A stretch of 64,000 nucleotides of DNA from Massilia sp. BSC265 (GCF_000740675.1 NZ_JPXI01000036.1:1-64000), one strand, 5' to 3'; shown: positions 1 to 10,944, numbered from the stretch's first letter. The notes: a model not told the origin generated them from the sequence alone. Made by a program: numbers and translations.

Positions 1-1
1 A

Positions 2-1222
2 TCACGCCTCAACAATACATTCTCCGACGGTAAGCTGCGGCAGGAATGGCGTGATGTCGTGGGCGTCGATCCTCGTGTCTGGGGAAGCGATCCCAGCTTG
101 CAGCAGTCGGCATTAACTGAAGGCGAACTCAAGAAACTCGCTACTGGCTGCTGGTTTGCTGTGTACGCGTTCGGGTACAACTGGCTGCAATCCAATGGGG
201 ACAGCGCCAGAATCATCGCAAAGCGCATCAACCAGCTGATGGACGATCTCAACCAGTCAGGCTATGAGTGCAACCAAGTGATCGTCGTAACCCACTCCAT
301 GGGCGGGCTGGTCGGCCGGGCACTGGTCCATCCGAAGTACGGAAATCTGCAGGACAAGGTGCTCGGGATCGTCCATGGCGTCATGCCGGCCATCGGTGCC
401 CCAGCCGCCTACAGGCGCATGAGGGCCGGGTTCGAGGATTCCGGCATGATGTTTGGCCCGGAAAACAGTATTGGCGCCAAGGTGGCCGGCAATTATGGCG
501 ACGAGGTGACAGCAGTTCTGGCGAATGCGCCAGGGGGATTGGAATTATTACCGACCGCGTCCTATGGCAATCGCTGGTTGCGCGTGACACACAATGGACG
601 CGACCTGGATGCATGGCCGAAACAAGGTGATCCCTACAGTGAGATTTACAAGGTACGAGGCAAGTGGTATTCACTGTTTCTGGAAAAATGGATCAATCCC
701 TCAGGACTGCCTTCAAAACTAGGCGGTGGCAGTTTCGAGCGGACCTGCGAATATCTTGATAAGGCCCAGGGTTTCCATCAGAAGATCGATCAAACGTTTC
801 ATCCCAACAGTTATGCACATTACGGTGCCGACCAAGCGCGCCGGAGCTTCGGCGAAGTCATATGGGAAATCGACAAAAGCTGCGCTGACCCGACGGGCTG
901 GCAAGATTGGCCCATCCTTGGTGACACCAAGCAAGGGCGAGTCGAACTCGTTCGATGGGATCCTCTAAACAGCAAGGCCTTCAAGATTGCCGATTTTGAG
1001 GTACCCAAGCCGATATATGCCACTATCCTTCCGCCTTCGGCACCAGGCGACCAGACCGTTCCAGCGAAATCTGCCGATCATCAGCTGAAGAGTGGAATGT
1101 TCAAGGGCGTGTTCCGCCAGACCGGTTACGAACACCAGGCAAGTTACAGAAATCCTCGGGCAATCGCATCGACGTTGTACAGCATTATGCGCATCGCCCA
1201 GACAGCTACATGGAAATGCTGA
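2..1222 (+). CDS. T6SS-type lipase effector (Tle-like alpha/beta hydrolase), 5' end cut by window edge
   Basis: The frame is open from base 2, so the start codon lies outside the window and 406 residues are visible. The nucleophile elbow THSMGG (Ser at about nt 296) is the GxSxG-type motif of PGAP1-like lipases, with Thr in the first position. Near the C-terminus GDQTVP supplies a likely catalytic Asp and YEHQASY a likely His, completing the triad order. The gene is followed at once by a lipoprotein and a PAAR gene, the usual setting of a Tle phospholipase delivered by the type VI system and neutralised by a periplasmic Tli immunity protein. A GTG at 59 could be misread as the start, but homologous-looking sequence (KLRQEWRDVVG) continues upstream of it. 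Phospholipase activity is inferred from family and context. Confidence 0.8.
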   Translation, partial: SRLNNTFSDGKLRQEWRDVVGVDPRVWGSDPSLQQSALTEGELKKLATGCWFAVYAFGYNWLQSNGDSARIIAKRINQLMDDLNQSGYECNQVIVVTHSMGGLVGRALVHPKYGNLQDKVLGIVHGVMPAIGAPAAYRRMRAGFEDSGMMFGPENSIGAKVAGNYGDEVTAVLANAPGGLELLPTASYGNRWLRVTHNGRDLDAWPKQGDPYSEIYKVRGKWYSLFLEKWINPSGLPSKLGGGSFERTCEYLDKAQGFHQKIDQTFHPNSYAHYGADQARRSFGEVIWEIDKSCADPTGWQDWPILGDTKQGRVELVRWDPLNSKAFKIADFEVPKPIYATILPPSAPGDQTVPAKSADHQLKSGMFKGVFRQTGYEHQASYRNPRAIASTLYSIMRIAQTATWKC

Positions 1223-1235
1223 AAAGGACATTTAT

Positions 1236-2723
1236 ATGCGTGTAATAACACGTCTTAATATTGTTCCTCTTGCCGCCGTGCTCTTGATGCTTGCTGCCTG
1301 CGATCGCACTCCAAAAGAATGGAAGACCCCGAATATGACCGCACTTACGCCCCGCCTTAAGGCAGTGTTCCAGAAAACCAAGACCGTCTGCTTTGGCAGA
1401 TTCATGGTCGATTTGCCGTCCTCGGCAACCGTAGCATGGGGGGAAACGGATGTGTCACTTGGTATAAGCGTACTGCCTAATGGCGTAGATGAAGTGGAGA
1501 ACCTGGCGCAGAAATTTATCGATGAACTCAACAGCGAGAAGGCCATCAACCACGATGACGTCCCCTTGCTGCTGTCGGTAGAACATGTGCCCCAGCCTGA
1601 AGGCAAAATCGTTATCGGTTACGAAGATTTTCAGGCCATCAACGGGCTCAAGATCAACGGGTATTTCAGGCTGAATAATGACGGCATTGTCATTAATGCA
1701 CGCCCTTTAAGGAACGACAAAGATGGAACTGTTTCACTCATCAAAAGCATCGCCCGGCGCCTGAAGCAACGTTCTGAAAACGACATTCCAGTTGAGGCTG
1801 GCAACTGTATCGAACATGCCTTCCTTCCTGACAATGGGGCTCCAGACGAGGAACCGCCTGTAGAACTCATTCGCATCGGTTTTCGGTTGAAGGAGTTTCC
1901 TGACACACATCTCTCGATTTTTGTTGGACCGTCGAATCCCCATTACGAAGAGAGCCACTCGTTGGAATGGCGGCTCAATCAGCTCGAGAAGAACCAAAAA
2001 GCCCAGGATCCCAACAATCCGCTGATAAAAACTAAAGACTTGCGCAGAGGGGAGCGGCAGATCCACGGGTGGCTAAACGGCTTTGAGGCCCTGTCGCGTA
2101 CCCCGGAACAGGCGGAAATACACTCGATCCATGATTTCGCCATGGATTTCAGAGGTGTGCCGTCGGACCCGTTGAAACCTTATGTAGAAATACAGATGCA
2201 GACCGGCGTTGCCGACAACATCGCTGGTGCAACCAAAGCTAGCCTGACTGACGAAGAGGCCATCGCGGTTTGGGACAAGATCACTAGCACTATCCGCGTG
2301 CGTCCAACCGGCGCAGCGGCGGTCAAGACGGCCGAAACGGGCGCTGGCCCCAGGCTTCCACTCGGCGAGCTTGCGGCAACTGGGCGCGCATGTCCGCAGA
2401 CGGGCTGGTGGGTGCCTGATGAGGCGAAAGATACTCAGGGTGACCGCCGACAGCACATCAAGGCAGGCGAGCGCATGCCGCATGTGATATCGCTCGGCGA
2501 ACCGTCCATATGGCAAAAGCTGAAGGGAGAAAGGCCTACTTACCGGACGGCGACGATGTGGAAATTAGTCAGCTATGACGCCGCACCAGTTCACGTCGAC
2601 CCGATTTCGGCGACGCCAACAATCGCACAAGTTTCTTCCGACAACTTTGCCGTCAAAGACGCTGGAAGCAGCACAACCGAAAGCCACCGGAACGACGAGA
2701 CCTTACCTCGGAAGAAAGGTTAA
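1236..2723 (+). CDS. T6SS immunity lipoprotein, Tli4-like
   Basis: This 495-residue protein has a lipoprotein signal peptide ending in the lipobox LAAC (Cys about residue 24), so it should be anchored in the periplasm. That is where immunity to a phospholipase effector is needed. The ATG at 1236 is preceded by AAAAGGA and lies 13 bp after the lipase stop. The C-terminal 120 residues carry a separate module with CPQTGWW and MWKLVSYD, a domain seen near PAAR and effector genes of Burkholderiales. The open frame extends 48 codons upstream inside the lipase gene, but that stretch has no signal peptide and was rejected. The immunity role is inferred from position and lipoprotein nature; no catalytic motif is visible. 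Confidence 0.75.
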   Translation: MRVITRLNIVPLAAVLLMLAACDRTPKEWKTPNMTALTPRLKAVFQKTKTVCFGRFMVDLPSSATVAWGETDVSLGISVLPNGVDEVENLAQKFIDELNSEKAINHDDVPLLLSVEHVPQPEGKIVIGYEDFQAINGLKINGYFRLNNDGIVINARPLRNDKDGTVSLIKSIARRLKQRSENDIPVEAGNCIEHAFLPDNGAPDEEPPVELIRIGFRLKEFPDTHLSIFVGPSNPHYEESHSLEWRLNQLEKNQKAQDPNNPLIKTKDLRRGERQIHGWLNGFEALSRTPEQAEIHSIHDFAMDFRGVPSDPLKPYVEIQMQTGVADNIAGATKASLTDEEAIAVWDKITSTIRVRPTGAAAVKTAETGAGPRLPLGELAATGRACPQTGWWVPDEAKDTQGDRRQHIKAGERMPHVISLGEPSIWQKLKGERPTYRTATMWKLVSYDAAPVHVDPISATPTIAQVSSDNFAVKDAGSSTTESHRNDETLPRKKG

Positions 2724-2726
2724 GCG

Positions 2727-2993
2727 ATGCGAAATGTGATTCGTCTTGGCGATCCTACATCTCATGGCGGCAAGGTCGAGAGTGTCGGCGCGGATTATTT
2801 TACAGTTGACGGCATTCCAGTCGCTCGCGTCGGGGATGTATGCAGTTGCCCCATCAAAGGACATGACAACTGCACCATTGCCGAAGGCGAACCAGACCAC
2901 GTTATTGACGGCGTTGCTGTCGCCTACGACGGGCATAAGACTACTTGTGGAGCTACCTTGATAACCACCGTAGGGAACTTTGGTGGGCAATAG
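2727..2993 (+). CDS. PAAR-domain spike-tip protein
   Basis: An 88-residue single-domain PAAR protein. The opening MRNVIRLGDPTSHGGKV and the end YDGHKTTCGATL are diagnostic of the family that caps the VgrG spike of the type VI secretion needle and helps load effectors. It starts 3 bp after the immunity gene, so the three genes probably form one transcript (effector, immunity, PAAR). There is no C-terminal toxin extension, so it is a stand-alone tip. No vgrG, hcp or tss gene is present in this window; the secretion machine must be encoded elsewhere. Confidence 0.88.
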   Translation: MRNVIRLGDPTSHGGKVESVGADYFTVDGIPVARVGDVCSCPIKGHDNCTIAEGEPDHVIDGVAVAYDGHKTTCGATLITTVGNFGGQ

Positions 2994-3094
2994 TCAAGGT
3001 GACATCGTGTTCGATTACTGGTACGCGGATGAGGGTGGCAATTTAGTCCAAACCTGAACGAGACCGAGGGGCTGTACATGTTCTTCGATGCCCG

Positions 3095-3558
3095 CAGATT
3101 GCTCTTGACAACATCAAGCCGATGCACGTTCGTCAGTTCCTGGATTAGCGCGTGCAGTGGACAATCGAAAAGCGGAAGGCCGAAAACATTAAACGAGTAG
3201 CGGCGGGCAAGGAGCCCCGGGACGTTCCGAAGAACCTCTGACACGTGCGCGCCAACCGTGAGAAGGCACTCTTCTCACACATATGGAATTTCTCTCGAGA
3301 CAAAGGAATCACCAAGTTAACCAACCCTGCGCTGGCATCAAGGGCTATCAGGAAGTCGGGCGCGATGTGTACGTCGAAAACGAGATCTACAACTTAGTGT
3401 GGACATGTGCGGGCCCAAAGCTTCGGAATGCGATGGACCTGACTTACTTGATCGGCCAGCAGAAAGCTGACGCCTTCAAGGTCCGGCTGCCCGACCTTAA
3501 GGACAGCGCTGTTTGGGTCCAGCAGAATAAGACGAAAGCGGCACCACCCTTTGTATAG
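3095..3558 (+). pseudogene. Decayed phage-type tyrosine integrase fragment
   Basis: Translation gives recognisable phage-integrase blocks in order: IKPMHVRQFLD, then VRANREKALFSHIWNFSRDKG, NPCAGIKG, GRDVYVENEIY, LRNAMDLTYLIGQQ and WVQQNKT. The frame is broken by a TAG at 3146 and a TGA at 3239, and by a one-base deletion near 3325-3328 that moves the rest into another frame. In the catalytic GQR motif Arg is replaced by Gln (GQQ), and the C-terminal His-x-x-Arg/Tyr half is missing. The remnant points away from the adjacent tRNA gene's 5' side and lies beside its 3' end, where integrases of genomic islands usually sit. It cannot encode an active recombinase. Confidence 0.8.
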
Positions 3559-3748
3559 GCGTCGACTTGGAAAATGCATAAGTTAGTTTCTTCTTAGCGA
3601 CCGCTCGAGCGGCTCTGTTGGAAAGACTATGCGACATGATTTTAGAGCAATTGACTTGCAAAGAGACAGTCGCTGCTGCTTTTGCGGAGCTCACGCCATT
3701 TTGCGGAACTAAAAAGTGTCCGGAAAACGGCGTAAGTGCTTGATTTAT

Positions 3749-3827
<79 letters not shown>

Positions 3828-3856
3828 AGAAATCGGGACAGTGGCTAGAAAGAACG

Positions 3857-3903
3857 CTCGCCACCCGCTTCAGCGGCGCGGTACCGTGAAGCAGAGTGGC
3901 GAG
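3857..3903 (-). terminator. Putative terminator of rpoD
   Basis: CTCGCCAC pairs with GTGGCGAG and GCTTCA with TGAAGC, giving a 14-bp stem with a small internal loop. On the minus strand it is followed by GTTCTTTCT. It lies 47 bp past the rpoD stop codon and before the tRNA gene. Confidence 0.55.
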
Positions 3904-3949
3904 AGCATATTGCTTTTAGTACAGCTACGTCAAGCTCAGACTACAACAT

Positions 3950-6220
<2,271 letters not shown>

Positions 6221-6322
6221 AACGACTAACTTTACGATGGTTAAAGATAAAGTTTTTTGTTACCTTACATCACCCTGCAGGCAACGATCAGTTGCCTCGC
6301 TAACTGAAACTCCACGCCGCGA

Positions 6323-6344
6323 TTGAAACAAAAAATGGTTTCAA
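6323..6344. promoter_or_regulatory. Inverted repeat in the rpoD leader
   Basis: TTGAAAC and GTTTCAA form a perfect 7-bp dyad around an A-rich 8-bp spacer. It lies between the predicted rpoD transcription start (about 6360) and the start codon, so it could be an operator or an RNA hairpin in the leader. Confidence 0.4.
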
Positions 6345-6366
6345 CAGTTGCAATAGTTAGCGTTTT

Positions 6367-6394
6367 ATTATAGCACGCACCCCTGTTTTTCCAA
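6367..6394 (-). promoter_or_regulatory. Sigma-70-type promoter for rpoD
   Basis: On the minus strand TTGGAA (6394-6389) and a perfect TATAAT (6372-6367) are 16 bp apart. The element sits in the 212-bp dnaG-rpoD gap and would give a leader of about 140 nt. It allows rpoD expression independent of the upstream operon genes. Confidence 0.65.
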
Positions 6395-6432
6395 GTTGCA
6401 CAAATGATCACAAGCCAGTTTGCCGGCGGTCA

Positions 6433-8229
6433 TTAACGGGGTGTCATTGCCGCGGCATCTTCACGAGACAAGAGCTCCTGTTGGGCAACGATTTCGCGAT
6501 AGCGAGTACTCACCTGATCTGGGGTCAGCCCGGAAGAAAACAACTGGTTAAGCTCTTGTTTCAACGCATCCATCTTGATCTGGCGCACAGCACTAAGCAG
6601 CCAAATGCGATCTGCCTCAACGTCTGACTCCGGCTCGGCGGCGATTTCCGAGATCAAACTGTCGTATTCTGCCGTCACTTCCTTTAACTGTTGTGACAGG
6701 GCGGCAAAGGTGCCGTATTCGCCCAGGCTCTGGGCCAGGTGCACCAGGTGGCGCAGCGCGTCGGCGGCTTCCTGGCCAAAATAGTCGAACGAGGCCAGCG
6801 CCTCATCATTTAACAAATGGGCCAGATGCGGATGCGACACGAGGATGCGCAGCATCTGCAGCTCCAGCCCCACCGGCTTCGGCCGGCCCTGGCGCGGCGG
6901 CGCGCGGCGCACCACCGATACCGGCTTGGACAACTCGAACAGCGATTCGATCTCGGCCGGCGTCGATTGCGTCAGGTTCGCCAGCCCGCGTACGATCTGC
7001 AGGCGCAGCGCGGTCGGCGCCATCGCCTGCAGCATGGCCTTGGCCTCGTGCTGGGCATGCGCCCTGCCCTCCGGCGTGTCCAGGTCGTGTTCAAGAGTCA
7101 CTTCGCGCAGCAGGAATTGCGACAGCGGCATCGCGTCGTGGATCTCCTGCTCGAAGGCCTCGGCGCCGCGCTCGCGCACGAAGCTGTCCGGGTCGTGCTC
7201 CTGCGGCAGGAACAGGAACTTGATGGTCTTGTCGTCCGTCACCTGCGGCAGGCAGGCCTCGAGGGCGCGCCTGGCGGCGCGGCGGCCGGCCTTGTCGCCG
7301 TCGAAGCTGAAGATCACGGTGTCGGTCTGGCGCAGCAGCTTTTGCACGTGGGTGCTGGTGCAGGCGGTGCCGAGCGTCGCCACGGCCTGCGGGAAGCCGA
7401 GCTGGGCCAGGGCGACGACGTCCATGTAGCCTTCCGTCACCAGCACGTAGCCGGCGTCGCGGATGGCTTGGCGCGCCTCGAACAGGCCGTACAGTTCCAG
7501 GCCTTTCTGGAACAGCGGCGTTTCGGGGGAGTTCAGGTACTTGGGTTCGCCGCCGTCGAGCACGCGGCCGCCGAAGCCGATCACCTGGCCCTTGGTATTC
7601 CGGATCGGGAACATGACGCGCTCGCGGAAGCGGTCGTAGCGTTTCTTGTTGTTGCCGTCCTCGTCGACCTTGTCGATCACCAGGCCGGACTCCACCAGGG
7701 CCAGGGCGTCGTAGTCGGGGAAGACCGAGCGCAGGTTGTCCCAGCCGCCGGGAGCGTAGCCCATGCCGAAGCGGGCGGCGATCTCGCCGGTCAGGCCGCG
7801 GCTCTTCAGATAGGCGATGGCGTTGGGCGCCTCGCGCAGCTGGGCGCGGTAGTAGGCGCAGGCCTGGGTGAGCGCTTCGGTCATCGCCAGCGACTGGGCC
7901 TGCTGGGCGGCGCGCTGCTGGGGCGGGATCTTGTCGTCCTGGTCGGGGACCACCATGCCCACATTCTGGGCCAGGTCCTTGACGGCATCGACGAAGCCCA
8001 TGCCGGAGTATTCGATCAGGAAGCCGATCGCGGTGCCGTGGGCGCCGCAGCCGAAGCAGTGGTAGAACTGCTTGGTCGGGCTGACGGTGAAGCTGGGGGA
8101 CTTTTCGTTGTGGAATGGGCACAGGCCCATGTAGTTGGCCCCGCCCTTTTTCAGCTGGACGTAGCGGCCGACGATGTCGACGATGTCGACACGATTGAGC
8201 AAATCGGTAATGAAGGATTGCGGAATCAC
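6433..8229 (-). CDS. dnaG: DNA primase DnaG
   Basis: A 598-residue primase that makes RNA primers for chromosome replication. The N-terminal CHC2 zinc finger is visible (CPFHNEKSPSF, HCFGCGAHG; residues about 38-62). The catalytic TOPRIM domain follows (EGYMDVVALAQLG near 265, and SFDGDKAGRRAA), then a C-terminal helicase-binding region that is less conserved. The start is GTG at 8229 giving VIPQSFITDLLNRVDIVDIV, the standard primase opening. It lies between yqeY and rpoD as in the classic macromolecular synthesis operon, but 241 bp with a REP-like repeat separate it from yqeY. Confidence 0.97.
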   Translation of the reverse strand: MIPQSFITDLLNRVDIVDIVGRYVQLKKGGANYMGLCPFHNEKSPSFTVSPTKQFYHCFGCGAHGTAIGFLIEYSGMGFVDAVKDLAQNVGMVVPDQDDKIPPQQRAAQQAQSLAMTEALTQACAYYRAQLREAPNAIAYLKSRGLTGEIAARFGMGYAPGGWDNLRSVFPDYDALALVESGLVIDKVDEDGNNKKRYDRFRERVMFPIRNTKGQVIGFGGRVLDGGEPKYLNSPETPLFQKGLELYGLFEARQAIRDAGYVLVTEGYMDVVALAQLGFPQAVATLGTACTSTHVQKLLRQTDTVIFSFDGDKAGRRAARRALEACLPQVTDDKTIKFLFLPQEHDPDSFVRERGAEAFEQEIHDAMPLSQFLLREVTLEHDLDTPEGRAHAQHEAKAMLQAMAPTALRLQIVRGLANLTQSTPAEIESLFELSKPVSVVRRAPPRQGRPKPVGLELQMLRILVSHPHLAHLLNDEALASFDYFGQEAADALRHLVHLAQSLGEYGTFAALSQQLKEVTAEYDSLISEIAAEPESDVEADRIWLLSAVRQIKMDALKQELNQLFSSGLTPDQVSTRYREIVAQQELLSREDAAAMTPR

Positions 8230-8361
8230 TAGGAGGTACTCAGTGTTTGTCTCAACTCAGACTATACCGCAGCGGTGACTGCAAATTGATTTATGACAAG
8301 TCATCCGTTTGGATGGGGTCGCTTGTGGAAAGCGCGCGTCGCGGCCATTCTAAAGCTGGTT

Positions 8362-8455
8362 GACCGCGTGGGCGGGAGACCCGCCCACCCTACGTGAAAG
8401 CGTTGTAGAGTAGGCAGGGTAATTCAGACCAGTGGTCTGAATTACGCCCGCGCGT
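8362..8455. repeat. REP-like hairpin pair with a nested palindrome (R1)
   Basis: The first arm is CGCGTGGGCGGG / CCGCCCACCCTACG (8362-8394). After a 10-nt spacer a degenerate second arm GTAGAGTAGGCAGG...GCCCGCGCG follows. Its loop is occupied by a perfect 12-bp palindrome (8419-8445; arm GTAATTCAGACC, loop AGT). The two arms are joined by their CCCTAC ends, the opposite arrangement from the other copies. It fills the dnaG-yqeY gap. Confidence 0.8.
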
Positions 8456-8470
8456 TCAACTGCAGCCTGA

Positions 8471-8920
8471 TCAGCCGCCGCTGAGTGCCTTTTTGACCAG
8501 CCCCGACACCACGGTCATGTCCGCGCGTCCCGCCAGCTTCGGCTTGAGCACACCCATCACCTTGCCCATGTCCTGCGGACCGGCCGCGCCGGTCGATGCC
8601 ATGGCGGCAGTCACTTCGGCGGCGATTTCCTCGTCCGACAGACCGGCCGGCATGTAGGTCGACAGGATCGCCAGTTCGGCTTTCTCGATATCGGCCAGGT
8701 CGGCGCGGCCGCCGGCTTCGAACTGGGTGATCGAATCCTTGCGCTGCTTGATCATCTTTTCGACGATGGCCAGGGTCTGGGCGTCGTCCAGCTCGATCTG
8801 CTCGTCGACTTCCTTGCGCTTGATTTCCGCAAGGATCAGGCGGATGGTGGCCAGGCGGGCGCTTTCCTTGGCGCGCATCGCGGCTTTCATGTCCTCGGTG
8901 ATTTGGGCTTTCAGGCTCAT
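8471..8920 (-). CDS. yqeY: GatB/YqeY-domain protein
   Basis: A 149-residue member of the YqeY family, related to the tail domain of the GatB subunit of the tRNA-dependent amidotransferase. The opening MSLKAQITEDMKAAMRAKE, the middle IRLILAEIKRKEVDE and the end MGVLKPKLAGRADMTVVSGLVKKAL are typical and full length. It is thought to bind tRNA but its exact role is unknown. It lies between rpsU and dnaG, a conserved position in many proteobacteria. Confidence 0.93.
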   Translation of the reverse strand: MSLKAQITEDMKAAMRAKESARLATIRLILAEIKRKEVDEQIELDDAQTLAIVEKMIKQRKDSITQFEAGGRADLADIEKAELAILSTYMPAGLSDEEIAAEVTAAMASTGAAGPQDMGKVMGVLKPKLAGRADMTVVSGLVKKALSGG

Positions 8921-8961
8921 GTTTTTCTCCGTCTGGTAGAGCTGGGTGAATAGGTATAAAC

Positions 8962-8993
8962 GACAAAACCCGCCGCGGTAAAACCGGAGCGGG
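8962..8993 (-). terminator. Terminator-like hairpin between rpsU and yqeY
   Basis: CCCGC and CGGT pair with ACCG and GCGGG around a small loop with two mismatches. On the minus strand the stem is followed by TTTTG. It may attenuate transcription so that rpsU is made in excess over the downstream primase and sigma factor. Confidence 0.5.
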
Positions 8994-9059
8994 CCTGCGG
9001 ACGCTCAGCGACTCGCCGGGACAATGCTGTCACCGGGGCAAGCCGTCAATGCAGTCTGA

Positions 9060-9272
9060 TTAGTACAGCTTCTTCGGCAGCTGCTGGCTGCGGATGCGCT
9101 TGTAGTGACGCTTCACTGCGGCGGCCAGCTTGCGCTTGCGCTCTGCAGTCGGCTTCTCGTAGAACTCGCGAGCGCGCAGTTCGGTCAGCAGACCGGTTTT
9201 TTCGATAGTGCGCTTGAAGCGACGCATAGCGACTTCGAACGGCTCGTTTTCTTTAAGGCGGATAGTGGTCAT
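9060..9272 (-). CDS. rpsU: 30S ribosomal protein S21
   Basis: A 70-residue basic protein with the S21 signature [21 protein letters not shown] and the Lys/Arg-rich end [17 protein letters not shown]. It binds the small subunit near the anti-Shine-Dalgarno end of 16S rRNA and helps initiation. It is the first gene of the rpsU-yqeY-dnaG-rpoD block. Confidence 0.97.
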   Translation of the reverse strand: MTTIRLKENEPFEVAMRRFKRTIEKTGLLTELRAREFYEKPTAERKRKLAAAVKRHYKRIRSQQLPKKLY

Positions 9273-9307
9273 GTAAAAATGAAACCGTTGGATTTAGGAA
9301 GAACGAA

Positions 9308-9336
9308 AGTGTAGCACCATTTGCGGATCAGTGGAA
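9308..9336 (-). promoter_or_regulatory. Putative promoter of the rpsU operon
   Basis: On the minus strand TTCCAC (9336-9331) and TACACT (9313-9308) are separated by 17 bp. They lie 36 bp upstream of the rpsU start codon in the gap before the convergent-free neighbour. Confidence 0.5.
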
Positions 9337-9371
9337 GCTTTTAGCAACGTGTTCCACAATTGCCACACCGC

Positions 9372-10586
9372 TTATACGCTGGTGCCGGCGGCATAGCCCG
9401 AGGCCCACGCCCACTGGAAGTTATACCCGCCCAGCCAGCCGGTCACGTCGACCGTTTCGCCGATGAAGTACAAACCCGGCACTTTATTGGCCATCATGGT
9501 CTGCTGCGACAGTTCGCGGGTGTCCACGCCGCCCAGCGTCACCTCGGCCTTCTTGTAGCCTTCCGAGCCGGTCGGATTGATGCCCCAGCGGTTGATGGCG
9601 TCGCCCAGCTTGCGCAGCCTGGCGTCGGCCATGTCGGCCAGGCGCGCATCCGGCGCGAAGCCGTTGGCCACCAGCAGGCCGTCGGCCAGGCGCGCTGGCA
9701 GCCATTGCGCCAGTACGTTGCCCAACTGCTTCTTGACCGTGGTCTTGGAGGAGATCAGCTCCTCGGCCACGTCCATCTCGGGCAGCAGGTCGAGCACGAT
9801 CGGGGTGCCCGGCTGCCAGTAGCTCGAGATCTGCAGGATCGCCGGGCCGGACAGGCCGCGGTGGGTGAACAGCAGGTCTTCGCGGAAGTGCCCACGCTGG
9901 ATCTTGCCTTTACCCTTGCCGCTGCCGCCGGTGCTCACTTCCACTTCGAGCGCGATGCCGGCCAGCGGCGCAAACGCTTCCCAGCTGGGACCGTCGAAGG
10001 TCAGCGGCACCAGGCCCGGGCGCGGCTCGACGATCTGCAGGTCGAACTGCTTCGCGATGCGGTAGCCGAGGTCGGTGGCGCCGATCTTCGGGATCGACAG
10101 GCCGCCGGTGGCGATCACCACACTGTCGCAGGCGATGTCGCCGCCTTCCGCCGTGATGTGAAAGCCGGCTTCCAGCTTTTCGATGCTGCCGATCCGGCAT
10201 GGCATGCGCCAGCTGACCTCGCCCAGTTCGCATTCGGCGCGCAGCATCCCGATGATCTGTTCGGAGGAATCGTCGCAGAACAGCTGGCCCTTGTGCTTCT
10301 CGTGGTAGCCGATGCGGTACTTCTTGACCAGGGCGAGGAAGTCCTGCGCCGTGTAGCGCGACAGCGCGCTGCGGCAGAAATGCGGATTCTGCGACAGGAA
10401 GTTGGCCGGCCCGGCGCCGATGTTGGTGAAATTGCAGCGGCCGCCGCCGGAAATGCGGATCTTTTCGGCCAGGCGCGTGGCATGGTCGAGCAGCACCACG
10501 CGCTTGCCGCGCTGGCCTGCCACCGCCGCGCACATCATGCCGGCGGCACCTGCGCCGATTACTGCTACATCATAGTGTTTTGCCAT
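9372..10586 (-). CDS. HI0933/YhiN-type NAD(P)/FAD-dependent oxidoreductase
   Basis: A 404-residue flavoprotein of the HI0933 family. The FAD-binding Rossmann motif GAGAAGMMCA is at residues 11-20, the family motif KIRISGGGRCNFTN at about 42-55, and the C-terminal FAD-contact region is GYNFQWAWASGYAAG. The reaction is not established for the family. Length and both ends look complete. The gene stands alone, upstream of rpsU on the same strand and separated from ybiB by a gene remnant. Confidence 0.9.
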   Translation of the reverse strand: MAKHYDVAVIGAGAAGMMCAAVAGQRGKRVVLLDHATRLAEKIRISGGGRCNFTNIGAGPANFLSQNPHFCRSALSRYTAQDFLALVKKYRIGYHEKHKGQLFCDDSSEQIIGMLRAECELGEVSWRMPCRIGSIEKLEAGFHITAEGGDIACDSVVIATGGLSIPKIGATDLGYRIAKQFDLQIVEPRPGLVPLTFDGPSWEAFAPLAGIALEVEVSTGGSGKGKGKIQRGHFREDLLFTHRGLSGPAILQISSYWQPGTPIVLDLLPEMDVAEELISSKTTVKKQLGNVLAQWLPARLADGLLVANGFAPDARLADMADARLRKLGDAINRWGINPTGSEGYKKAEVTLGGVDTRELSQQTMMANKVPGLYFIGETVDVTGWLGGYNFQWAWASGYAAGTSV

Positions 10587-10654
10587 GTCCTGCCGTGCCT
10601 CGCCGGTTGCCCCGCCGTTGCCTATAGATCGCCAAACCGGCCATTGTATACGGT

Positions 10655-10942
10655 TCAGGGGTATGGCGGAAAGCCGCCCCCGCGACGCGGCACGATGCGC
10701 GCGCCGATGAAGCCCGCACCGCCGATGGCTTCGTCGCTGCCGTCCATGACGCCGTTCAGGTCCTTGTCGAGGAACACGCGGATCGAGGCGGCGCCCATGG
10801 CCGCCATCGGCTGGGCGTCGGTCATCACGCGGGCGCTGCGCGGCGCCAGTCCCATCGCCATGAAGAACTGCATCCCCAGCCCGTAATCATGGCGGTTGGC
10901 ATGGAAGCCGCTGATGCCGGGCCCGTAGCTGCCCAGGCTCTT
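10655..10942 (-). pseudogene. Remnant of a secreted or surface protein with an SdrD-like Ca-binding repeat
   Basis: Between ybiB and the flavoprotein gene the minus strand reads a protein tail without a plausible start or signal peptide. It contains VFLDKDLNGVMDGSDEAIGG, the DxDxNGxxDxxDE pattern of SdrD-B/EF-hand-like loops found in large surface proteins. Upstream of it the frame runs straight into the ybiB stop region, so the N-terminal bulk is missing. I read it as the leftover 3' end of a larger gene. It could also be a short hypothetical protein, but no ribosome binding site is evident. It fills most of the 358-bp gap 10587-10944. Confidence 0.45.
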
Positions 10943-10944
10943 GT

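Noticed and set aside
1092..1235. Upstream start for the immunity lipoprotein within the lipase gene
   Set aside because: The extension would bury the lipoprotein signal peptide in the interior of the protein.
3560..3748. Second attachment repeat of the island between integrase remnant and tRNA
   Set aside because: No duplicate of the tRNA 3' end was found in the visible sequence; the far att site would lie beyond the left edge.
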